Positions 57,829-64,000 of a DNA stretch of 64,000 nucleotides are shown here, piece after piece; positions within the stretch are counted from its first letter, which is position 1; the number at the start of each line of letters is the position of its first letter. Location of the stretch: NCBI RefSeq assembly GCF_002355895.1, contig NZ_AP017652.1, positions 591,001 to 655,000 of the forward strand. The letters run 5' to 3'. The notes beneath the pieces are model-generated. The model worked only from the letters and a program-made list of their open reading frames with translations. It searched no databases and was not told the DNA's origin. The position numbers and the translations under genes are program-made. Source of the stretch: Streptococcus sp. NPS 308. Lineage in GTDB: Bacteria > Bacillota > Bacilli > Lactobacillales > Streptococcaceae.

Positions 57829-58227
57829 ATGGGAAAACTATCCTCTATCCTTTTAGGAACTGTATCAGGTGCAGCTTTAGCCTTGTTCTTAACCAGTGAC
57901 AAGGGCAAGCAAGTTTGCAGTCAAGCTCAAGATTTTCTAGATGATTTGAGAGAAGATCCAGAATATGCCAAAGAGCAAGTCTGTGAGAAATTGACAGAAG
58001 TGAAAGAACAAGCAACGGACTTTGTGCTGAGAACAAAGGAACAAGTAGAATCTGGTGAAATTACTTTTGAAAGTGTCCTTGATCAAGCCAAAACATGTGC
58101 ACGACAAGCGACAGAAGCATCAAAAGAAACCTTTAACAATCTCAAGGAGCAATGGCAAGAACAGTCAGCAACTCCCGATGTTGCTGAAGACCAAGAAGAA
58201 ATCATCATTGATATTACTGAAGTATAA
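57829..58227 (+). CDS. YtxH-like protein
   Basis: A 132-residue protein with an N-terminal hydrophobic glycine-rich helix (ILLGTVSGAALALFLTSDKGK) followed by a long charged amphipathic helical region. This is the YtxH general-stress architecture. AAAAGGAG precedes the start by 7 bp. It ends the hprK operon before a strong hairpin terminator. The exact function is unknown. Confidence 0.85.
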   Translation: MGKLSSILLGTVSGAALALFLTSDKGKQVCSQAQDFLDDLREDPEYAKEQVCEKLTEVKEQATDFVLRTKEQVESGEITFESVLDQAKTCARQATEASKETFNNLKEQWQEQSATPDVAEDQEEIIIDITEV

Positions 58228-58230
58228 GGT

Positions 58231-58264
58231 ATCACCATCTCTGGTTCTGGAGATGGTGATTTTT
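58231..58264 (+). terminator. terminator after the hprK-lgt operon
   Basis: A perfect 12-bp-class stem (ATCACCATCT 58231-58240 with AGATGGTGAT 58251-58260), then TTTTAT. Confidence 0.85.
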
Positions 58265-58283
58265 ATCTGGAAAGCAGTCTTTG

Positions 58284-58292
58284 TGGTATAAT
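58284..58292 (+). promoter_or_regulatory. extended -10 of hemW, near-leaderless
   Basis: TGGTATAAT (hexamer 58287-58292). The predicted +1, 58299, is one base before ATG 58300. No ribosome-binding site is present. Confidence 0.65.
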
Positions 58293-58299
58293 AAATAAT

Positions 58300-59430
58300 A
58301 TGCAGAAAAAACCAACGTCAGCCTATGTGCATATCCCCTTTTGCACACAGATTTGTTATTATTGTGACTTTTCAAAGGTGTTTATTAAGAATCAACCAGT
58401 AGATAGTTATTTGGAGCATCTGCTAGAAGAGTTTCGTTCTTATGATATCCAAAAGTTGCGAACTCTCTATATTGGAGGTGGGACACCAACAGCTTTGTCA
58501 GCTCCGCAACTAGAAGTGCTCTTGAATGGCTTGACCAAAAACTTGGACTTGTCAGTCTTAGAAGAGTTGACCATTGAGGCCAATCCAGGAGATCTAGACG
58601 TGGATAAGATTGCGGTTTTGAAACAGTCGCCAGTCAATCGTGTTTCTTTAGGTGTGCAGACTTTTGATGACAAAATGCTGAAAAAGATTGGGCGTAGTCA
58701 CTTGGAGAAGGATATTTATGAAAATATTGACCGCCTCAAACTCGCTGGTTTTGATAATATTTCCATCGATTTGATTTACGCTCTACCTGGTCAAACTATG
58801 GCTCAGGTCAAGGACAATGTAGCTAAGGCTATATCGCTTGATATTCCCCATATGAGTCTTTATAGCTTGATTTTGGAGAATCATACAGTCTTTATGAACC
58901 GCATGAGACGTGGGAAATTGCCTCTGCCCAAGGAGGAACTGGAAGCGGAGATGTTTGAATACATCATTACAGAGCTTGAGCGAGCTGGTTTTGAGCATTA
59001 TGAGATTTCCAATTTCTCTAAACCCGGATTTGAAAGTCGCCACAATCTCATGTACTGGGACAATGCCGAGTATTATGGTATCGGTGCAGGTGCTTCAGGT
59101 TATGTGAACGGAATTCGTTATAAAAACCACGGACCTATTCGACATTATCTAGGCGCAGTGGAGGCAGGAAATGCTCGGATAACTGAAGAACACCTGAGCC
59201 AAAAGGAGCAGATGGAAGAAGAAATGTTCCTAGGCCTCCGCAAGAAATCTGGGGTTTCCATGGCGCGATTTGAGGAAAAATTTGGACGATCCTTTGATGG
59301 ACTTTATGGCGAAATCATCAGAGACTTGGTTCAACAAGGTCTTATGCAGATCGATGGTGATCGTGTCCGAATGACAAAGAGAGGTCTCTTTTTAGGAGAC
59401 ACTGTAGCAGAACGATTTATTTTGGAGTAG
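58300..59430 (+). CDS. hemW: radical SAM heme chaperone HemW
   Basis: HemW is the radical-SAM, HemN-like protein now considered a heme chaperone; many annotations call it oxygen-independent coproporphyrinogen III oxidase. The N-terminal cluster reads PFCTQICYYCDF (CxxxCxxC). The 376-residue length matches HemW and not HemN. Streptococci of this group do not synthesise heme, so HemN activity is unlikely. The promoter is positioned for a leaderless transcript. It is followed at 4 bp by an acyl-ACP thioesterase gene. Confidence 0.94.
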   Translation: MQKKPTSAYVHIPFCTQICYYCDFSKVFIKNQPVDSYLEHLLEEFRSYDIQKLRTLYIGGGTPTALSAPQLEVLLNGLTKNLDLSVLEELTIEANPGDLDVDKIAVLKQSPVNRVSLGVQTFDDKMLKKIGRSHLEKDIYENIDRLKLAGFDNISIDLIYALPGQTMAQVKDNVAKAISLDIPHMSLYSLILENHTVFMNRMRRGKLPLPKEELEAEMFEYIITELERAGFEHYEISNFSKPGFESRHNLMYWDNAEYYGIGAGASGYVNGIRYKNHGPIRHYLGAVEAGNARITEEHLSQKEQMEEEMFLGLRKKSGVSMARFEEKFGRSFDGLYGEIIRDLVQQGLMQIDGDRVRMTKRGLFLGDTVAERFILE

Positions 59431-59434
59431 AACA

Positions 59435-60172
59435 ATGGGCTTAACTTATCAAATGAAAATGAAAATTCCTTTTGATATGGCGGACATGAACGGTCATATC
59501 AAACTTCCAGATGTGATTTTGCTGTCCCTGCAAGTATCAGGTATGCAGTCGATTGAACTGGGAGTTAGCGACAAGGATGTGTTAGAACGTTACAATCTGG
59601 TCTGGATTATCACGGATTATGAAATTGAAGTGGTTCGCTTGCCTCGCTTTTCTGAAGAGATTACGATTGAAACAGAAGCATTGACTTACAATCGTCTTTT
59701 TTGCTACCGCCGTTTCACTATCTATGATGAAGCAGGTCAAGAAATCATTCGCATGGTAGCAACCTTTGTTCTCATGGACAGAGATAGTCGGAAAGTCCAT
59801 GCTGTAGAACCGGAGATTGTTGCGCCTTACCAGTCTGAGTTTGATAAAAAACTCATCCGTGGGCCAAAGTATGTAAATCTAGAAGATCCAATCAGTAAAG
59901 ACTACCATGTTCGTTTTTACGATTTGGATATGAATGGTCATGTCAATAATAGTAAATACCTAGACTGGATTTTTGAGGTCATGGGTGCCGATTTTCTAAC
60001 CAAGTACATTCCAAAGAAAATCAATCTCAAGTATGTCAAAGAAGTGCGGCCAGGTGGCATGATTGCTTCAGCTTATGAACTCAAGGGACTAGAAAGCAAG
60101 CATGAGATTATCAGTGATGGCGAGATCAATGCCCAAGCTATGATTACTTGGCAAGAAATTGAAGGCAATTAG
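59435..60172 (+). CDS. acyl-ACP thioesterase
   Basis: A 245-residue hot-dog fold protein with two repeats. The second has [23 protein letters not shown], the conserved active-site histidine region of plant FatA/FatB-like enzymes. It releases fatty acids from acyl carrier protein, so it may adjust membrane fatty acid supply. It follows hemW and overlaps the next gene's first ATG, but not its likely start. Confidence 0.92.
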   Translation: MGLTYQMKMKIPFDMADMNGHIKLPDVILLSLQVSGMQSIELGVSDKDVLERYNLVWIITDYEIEVVRLPRFSEEITIETEALTYNRLFCYRRFTIYDEAGQEIIRMVATFVLMDRDSRKVHAVEPEIVAPYQSEFDKKLIRGPKYVNLEDPISKDYHVRFYDLDMNGHVNNSKYLDWIFEVMGADFLTKYIPKKINLKYVKEVRPGGMIASAYELKGLESKHEIISDGEINAQAMITWQEIEGN

Positions 60173-60182
60173 AAAGAGCGAT

Positions 60183-60956
60183 ATGACTTATAAAGGTTAT
60201 TTAATTGATTTAGACGGAACCATTTACAAGGGGAAAGACCGAATTCCGGCAGGAGAGGTTTTTGTCCATGAGTTGCAAAAGCGAGAAATTCCTTATCTCT
60301 TTGTAACCAACAATACAACTCGTACTCCTGAGAGCGTTCAAGAGATGTTGGCTCAGAATTTTAATATCAACACGGCTCTATCGACTTTATACACAGCAAC
60401 TTTGGCAACCATCGACTATATGAATGACTTGGGACTGGAAAAGACAGTCTATGTCATCGGTGAAGCGGGGCTCAAGGATGCCATTCAGGCGGCTGGTTAT
60501 GTCGAAGACAAGCAAAATCCAGCCTATGTGGTAGTTGGACTGGACTGGCAAGTCGACTATGAAAAATTTGCCACAGCAACTCTAGCTATCCAAAAGGGTG
60601 CTCACTTTATCGGAACCAACCCTGACCTCAATATCCCGACGGAACGTGGTCTTTTGCCAGGTGCTGGTTCACTAATTACACTTCTTGAAGTAGCAACACG
60701 AGTGAAACCAGTTTATATCGGGAAACCAAATGCTATCATTATGGACAAGGCAGTTGAGCACTTGGGCTTGAAAAGAGAAGAATTGCTCATGGTTGGGGAC
60801 AACTACCTGACAGATATCCGAGCAGGGATTGACAATGGTATTCCAACGCTCTTGGTGACGACAGGTTTTACCAAGGCAGAGGAAGTAGCGGACCTGCCAA
60901 TTGCACCAACTCATGTCCTTTCGAGCCTTGCGGAGTGGGATTTTGATGAAAACTAA
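60183..60956 (+). CDS. HAD superfamily phosphatase, NagD/AraL-like (TIGR01457)
   Basis: A 257-residue HAD-IIA protein. The nucleophile motif is [16 protein letters not shown], a threonine-rich [10 protein letters not shown] motif follows, and the magnesium region is [17 protein letters not shown]. The start is ATG 60183, after GAAAGAGCG; ATG 60159 lies in the thioesterase gene and gives extra residues. The natural substrate is probably a small sugar or nucleotide phosphate. It overlaps the next gene by 11 bp. Confidence 0.93.
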   Translation: MTYKGYLIDLDGTIYKGKDRIPAGEVFVHELQKREIPYLFVTNNTTRTPESVQEMLAQNFNINTALSTLYTATLATIDYMNDLGLEKTVYVIGEAGLKDAIQAAGYVEDKQNPAYVVVGLDWQVDYEKFATATLAIQKGAHFIGTNPDLNIPTERGLLPGAGSLITLLEVATRVKPVYIGKPNAIIMDKAVEHLGLKREELLMVGDNYLTDIRAGIDNGIPTLLVTTGFTKAEEVADLPIAPTHVLSSLAEWDFDEN

Positions 60957-61566
60957 ACTAACCTTTTGGGGAAGTATGCTCTTTCTCTTCTCCCTTTCTA
61001 TTCTCTTAACCATTTATCTGGCTTGGATTTTCTATCCCATGGAGATTCAGTGGCTGAACTTAGAGAATCGAGTCTATCTAAAGCCAGAAACCATTCTTTA
61101 TAACTTTCATATCTTGATGAATTACCTGGCCAATCCCTTTAGTCAGGTCTTAGAGATGCCAGATTTTCGTTCGTCAGCGGCTGGTCTACACCACTTTGCG
61201 GTGGTGAAGAATCTCTTCCACTTGGTTCAGCTAGTTGCCCTAGTGACACTTCCAAGTTTCTATTTCTTTGTTAGAAAGATTGTGAAAAAAGGCTTTTTAG
61301 CACTATATCGTAAAAGTATTCTGACTTTAGTACTATTGCCTCTGATCATTGGGCTTGTAGGAGTGTTGATTGGTTTTGAGCAATTCTTTACTCTTTTCCA
61401 TCAGATTCTCTTTGTGGGAGACGATACCTGGCTTTTTGATCCAGCAAAGGATCGAGTTATTCTGATTTTACCAGAGACTTTCTTCCTCCATGCCTTTGTA
61501 CTTTTCTTTGCCTTGTATGAAGGAATGTTTGGTTTCCTTCTTGCTAAAGCTTCAAGGAAAAAGTAG
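60946..61566 (+). CDS. TIGR01906 family integral membrane protein
   Basis: A 206-residue protein with four or five membrane helices and a conserved extracytoplasmic loop after the first helix ([17 protein letters not shown]). It matches the streptococcal TIGR01906 family, of unknown function. The start is ATG 60946 inside the HAD gene; the in-frame ATG at 60901 gives 15 residues encoded in the other gene. Last gene of the hemW operon. Confidence 0.85.
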   Translation: MKTKLTFWGSMLFLFSLSILLTIYLAWIFYPMEIQWLNLENRVYLKPETILYNFHILMNYLANPFSQVLEMPDFRSSAAGLHHFAVVKNLFHLVQLVALVTLPSFYFFVRKIVKKGFLALYRKSILTLVLLPLIIGLVGVLIGFEQFFTLFHQILFVGDDTWLFDPAKDRVILILPETFFLHAFVLFFALYEGMFGFLLAKASRKK

Positions 61567-61670
61567 ATAAAATTCTGTATTTTTAATAAAAAACGAGAGA
61601 AGTTACTCCACTCCCTATATATTGTTAGGTTATCCTAAAAATAAACTTGTAAAACAGGTAATTTTTACAG

Positions 61671-61708
61671 AAAAGAGTCTATTTTCTATGAAAAAATAGG
61701 CTTTTTTT
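61671..61708 (+). terminator. terminator upstream of spx
   Basis: A stem of about 14 bp (61671-61685 with 61692-61706; G-T pairs), ending in a run of seven Ts. It lies 105 bp after the membrane-protein gene in a 217-bp AT-rich gap. Confidence 0.8.
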
Positions 61709-61742
61709 CTAAAAATACCTAGTCAAGCGCTTTATTTTTTTG

Positions 61743-61748
61743 TATAAT
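61743..61748 (+). promoter_or_regulatory. -10 box of the spx gene
   Basis: TATAAT preceded by TG. No convincing -35 is visible. Confidence 0.5.
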
Positions 61749-61783
61749 AGAAATAGCAAGTATAGATTAAAGAAGAGAAAAGC

Positions 61784-62185
61784 ATGATTACACTATTTTT
61801 ATCACCGAGTTGTACATCATGTCGTAAGGCAAAGGCTTGGTTAGAGACGCATAAAGTGCCCTTTCAAGAGCATAATATTATGACTAGTCCTTTAACAAGA
61901 AAAGAATTACAACATATTCTTTCCTTGACCGAAAATGGTACTGATGACATCATTTCAACTCGTTCAAAAATTTTTCAAAAATTAGATATTGATGTAGAGA
62001 GTATCTCGGTATCGGAGTTGCTTCAGTTGATTGAGCAATATCCTAGTCTTTTGCGTCGCCCAATTATTATAGATACCAAACGCATGCAGATCGGTTTTAA
62101 TGAAGATGAGATTCGTGCTTTTCTCCCTCGTAGTTACCGTAAACAAGAATTGAAAGAAGCAACATTGAGAGCTGGTATAGGATAG
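61784..62185 (+). CDS. spx: Spx-family transcriptional regulator
   Basis: Spx binds the alpha C-terminal domain of RNA polymerase and redirects transcription under thiol stress. The 133-residue protein has the redox CxxC (SCTSC, Cys10 and Cys13), RRPIIID and a C-terminal FLPRS. Streptococci often carry two paralogs (SpxA1, SpxA2); I cannot tell which this is. It is the first gene of an operon with UPF0223 and the inositol-phosphatase-like gene. It links to the surface thiol-repair genes at 14.6-17 kb only by theme. Confidence 0.95.
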   Translation: MITLFLSPSCTSCRKAKAWLETHKVPFQEHNIMTSPLTRKELQHILSLTENGTDDIISTRSKIFQKLDIDVESISVSELLQLIEQYPSLLRRPIIIDTKRMQIGFNEDEIRAFLPRSYRKQELKEATLRAGIG

Positions 62186-62464
62186 ATGAACAAACAGTAT
62201 AGTTACCCACTAGATTTGTCGTGGAGCACTGAAGAACTTGCTTCAGTGCTTTCTTTTTTTAATGATGTTGAAGCTGCTTATGAAGATAAGGTAGAAGCAA
62301 AAAAACTGCTAGATTCTTATAGGGAATTTAAGTCTGTGGTTCCGAGCAAAAGTGAAGAAAAGCGCCTAGGTCGCGAATTTGAAACGGCTAGCGGTTACTC
62401 CTTCTATCATGCAGTTCAATTAGCAAAAGAAAAAAGAGAAGGGAAGATTTCTCTTGGAAACTAA
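62186..62464 (+). CDS. UPF0223 family protein
   Basis: A 92-residue soluble protein ([21 protein letters not shown]) of the Firmicutes UPF0223 family. It starts immediately after the spx stop and overlaps the next gene by 11 bp. Its function is unknown. Confidence 0.9.
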   Translation: MNKQYSYPLDLSWSTEELASVLSFFNDVEAAYEDKVEAKKLLDSYREFKSVVPSKSEEKRLGREFETASGYSFYHAVQLAKEKREGKISLGN

Positions 62465-63227
62465 ATTTGAATTTGCCAAACAGATTGTGCAGGAAGCTGC
62501 TGCCTATATTTTGGCTCACATGAAAGAAGATTTACAGGTTGAGCGCAAGTCTTCCCCTACTGACTTGGTGACACGTTTGGACAAGGAGGTTCAGCAACTC
62601 TTGGTTGATCGGATCAGGTCCTCCTATCCTAAGGACTTGATTTGCGCGGAAGAGGGTTGTTTACGTGCTGCAGTCGGTCAAGGTTCCGTTTGGGTGATTG
62701 ATCCCATTGACGGTACCAATAATTTTGTCGCCCAGCAGGAAGATTTTGCCGTGATGTTGGCTTATTTTGAGGATGGTGTGGGCAAATTTGGCATCATCTA
62801 TGATGTCATGAAAGGCGATTGTTACCATGGTGGTGGTGCCTTTCCTCCTTGTCGTAATAATGATCCCTTACCGCCTTTTAAAAAGAAACCTCTTCAAGAA
62901 TTTTTAGTTGCCGGTAACTCAAGTATGTTTGAAACCAATGAGTGGGGCTTGGGTGATTTGGGTCGAGCAGCGTTGGGAGTCCGTGTCTACGGTAGTGCGG
63001 CCATTAGTTTTTCCAAGGTTTTATCAGGTCGACTTCTGACTTACATTACCTACCTACAGCCATGGGACTACGCTGCGGCCAGTATCTTAGGGGAAAGTCT
63101 GGGTTATCGTCTTCTTACAGTATCAGGTGAGCCCGCTGATTTTAAAACGCGTCAGCCTGTCATGATGGTACCAATCGAGATGCAAGAAGAGATTCAGTCT
63201 TATATCTACGAAAGGAAAGAAAACTAA
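62454..63227 (+). CDS. inositol monophosphatase family protein (SuhB-like)
   Basis: A 257-residue metal-dependent phosphatase of the IMPase/FBPase fold. Metal-binding glutamate in CAEEGC, the signature [15 protein letters not shown] (near 79-93), and the C-terminal [10 protein letters not shown] are present. The start is TTG 62454, inside the UPF0223 gene; there is no nearby ATG that keeps the N-terminal helix. Substrate is probably a sugar or nucleotide phosphate rather than inositol. Confidence 0.93.
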   Translation: METKFEFAKQIVQEAAAYILAHMKEDLQVERKSSPTDLVTRLDKEVQQLLVDRIRSSYPKDLICAEEGCLRAAVGQGSVWVIDPIDGTNNFVAQQEDFAVMLAYFEDGVGKFGIIYDVMKGDCYHGGGAFPPCRNNDPLPPFKKKPLQEFLVAGNSSMFETNEWGLGDLGRAALGVRVYGSAAISFSKVLSGRLLTYITYLQPWDYAAASILGESLGYRLLTVSGEPADFKTRQPVMMVPIEMQEEIQSYIYERKEN

Positions 63228-64000
63228 ATGCAATTTCCAAAAGGATTTGTTGAAAAATATGAAGCGATACTAGAAGATGAGGCAAGAGATTTTCTTGCCT
63301 CTTTTAAACAGGAAGCAGTATCGGCTTTTCGGGTTAATCCCTTAAAAGAAAGTCAGTTGTCGTTTGCGGATGCTATTCCCCATACACCTTGGGGACACTA
63401 TGGTAAGGTCTCAGGGAAGTCACCAGAGCACGTGACAGGTCTCGTTTATTCGCAAGAGCCTGCAGCCCAAATGGTGGCCCAGATAGCTCAGCCCCTTCCT
63501 GGCATGAAGGTCTTGGACTTGGCGGCAGCACCAGGTGGAAAATCCACTCAACTAGTAGCTTATCTGGCTAATCAAGGAGTCCTTGTTTCCAATGAAATTT
63601 CAAGCAAGCGGTCTAAGATTTTAGTGGAAAATATGGAGCGATTTGGAGCTACAAATGTTGTTGTAACCAATGAATCTGCTGATCGCTTGGCCAAGGTTTT
63701 TAAAGGTTATTTTGATGTGATTGTACTTGATGCCCCTTGCTCGGGTGAAGGGATGTTTCGTAAGCAGCCCGATGCCATGGATTATTGGAGTACCGATTAT
63801 CCTAGCCAATGTGCTAGTCTCCAAAGAGAAATTTTAGAAGATGCAGTGACCATGTTGGCAGAAGGTGGCCGTCTGGTTTATTCGACCTGTACCTGGTCGC
63901 CAGAGGAAAACGAAGAGATTGTCCACTGGTTACTAGATACTTATGATTTTGATCTACTTCCAGTCGAGCATGTGAACGGTATGGTAGCAGGAATTGATCT
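63228..64000 (+). CDS. rsmF: 16S rRNA cytosine-C5 methyltransferase RsmF (NOL1/NOP2/sun family), 3' end outside window
   Basis: The frame runs from ATG 63228 to the window end without a stop, 257 codons. The protein begins MQFPKGFVEKYE and has the SAM site VLDLAAAPGGKSTQL, then NRxSKR-like EISSKRSKIL and the catalytic motif DAPCSGEGMFRK; STCTWSPEENEEIV gives the second cysteine. This family methylates cytosine C5 in 16S rRNA; the exact position depends on the subfamily. It follows the phosphatase gene's stop immediately. Confidence 0.92.
   Translation, partial: MQFPKGFVEKYEAILEDEARDFLASFKQEAVSAFRVNPLKESQLSFADAIPHTPWGHYGKVSGKSPEHVTGLVYSQEPAAQMVAQIAQPLPGMKVLDLAAAPGGKSTQLVAYLANQGVLVSNEISSKRSKILVENMERFGATNVVVTNESADRLAKVFKGYFDVIVLDAPCSGEGMFRKQPDAMDYWSTDYPSQCASLQREILEDAVTMLAEGGRLVYSTCTWSPEENEEIVHWLLDTYDFDLLPVEHVNGMVAGID

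Noticed and set aside
58300..59430. Oxygen-independent coproporphyrinogen oxidase (HemN) annotation
   Set aside because: Length and motif fit HemW; heme synthesis is not expected in this group.
1..64000. CRISPR arrays, rRNA and tRNA genes
   Set aside because: No regular spaced repeats or recognisable rRNA/tRNA stretches were seen; the repeats found are in-gene tandem arrays.

Overview
The window is a chromosomal segment of a Mitis-group Streptococcus, close to S. mitis, S. oralis or S. pneumoniae. The evidence is gene content: a BgaA-type surface beta-galactosidase whose catalytic glutamates fall at residues 564 and 645, a ZmpB-type zinc metalloprotease with an adjacent two-component system, cell-wall-binding repeat proteins, the CcdA/thioredoxin/MsrAB set, and many blocks I recognise from pneumococcal genomes. 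Extended -10 promoters (TGnTATAAT) and AAGGAGG ribosome-binding sites also fit. No rRNA, tRNA or CRISPR array was seen.

Layout. 1-7.9 kb: SNF2-type helicase (cut at its 5' end), an uncharacterised basic protein, murC, two tandem acetyltransferases, mltG and greA. 7.9-14.5 kb: a CycA-like amino-acid permease, a GNAT acetyltransferase, an XRE regulator with two duplicated membrane proteins, the NAD salvage pair pncB-nadE, a 348-bp structured intergenic region with a three-copy repeat, and another GNAT. 14.6-19.5 kb: extracellular methionine-sulfoxide repair (ccdA, lipoprotein thioredoxin, msrAB) followed by a LytTR-independent AraC-type response regulator and its YesM-like kinase. 19.6-32.4 kb: a DUF436 protein, zmpB, a fused pabB-pabC, and two paralogous secreted wall-binding proteins with Ltp-type helical domains, separated by a decayed IS30-family element. 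32.5-39.2 kb: glk, thyA, a small DUF3042 protein on the minus strand, then miaA-hflX-(unknown)-rnz-SDR as an overlapping operon. 39.5-46.7 kb: bgaA with cre-like sites. 46.9-52 kb: a DUF3397 protein divergent from a radical-SAM protein and the MnmM-like methyltransferase, an unknown small protein, a Na+/H+ antiporter and a YihY membrane protein. 52-64 kb: queA (minus), nagB under a NagR-like operator, an AT-rich accessory gene (FRG domain plus a HEPN-like RNxxxH motif), rpsU, hprK-lgt and two envelope proteins, hemW, an acyl-ACP thioesterase, a HAD phosphatase, a membrane protein, spx, a UPF0223 protein, an inositol-monophosphatase-like protein and an rRNA methyltransferase cut by the window end.

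Most of the window is housekeeping sequence. The accessory or fast-evolving parts are the surface-protein cluster at 20-32 kb, bgaA, the structured region at 13.6-13.9 kb, the duplicated XRE cassette at 10-11.2 kb, and the FRG-HEPN gene at 54.1-55.3 kb. The last of these is the best candidate for an undescribed (possibly defence) function. A second theme is a set of genes whose extended -10 promoter lies exactly where it would give a leaderless mRNA: pabB, the radical-SAM gene at 47.3 kb, its divergent DUF3397 neighbour, and hemW.
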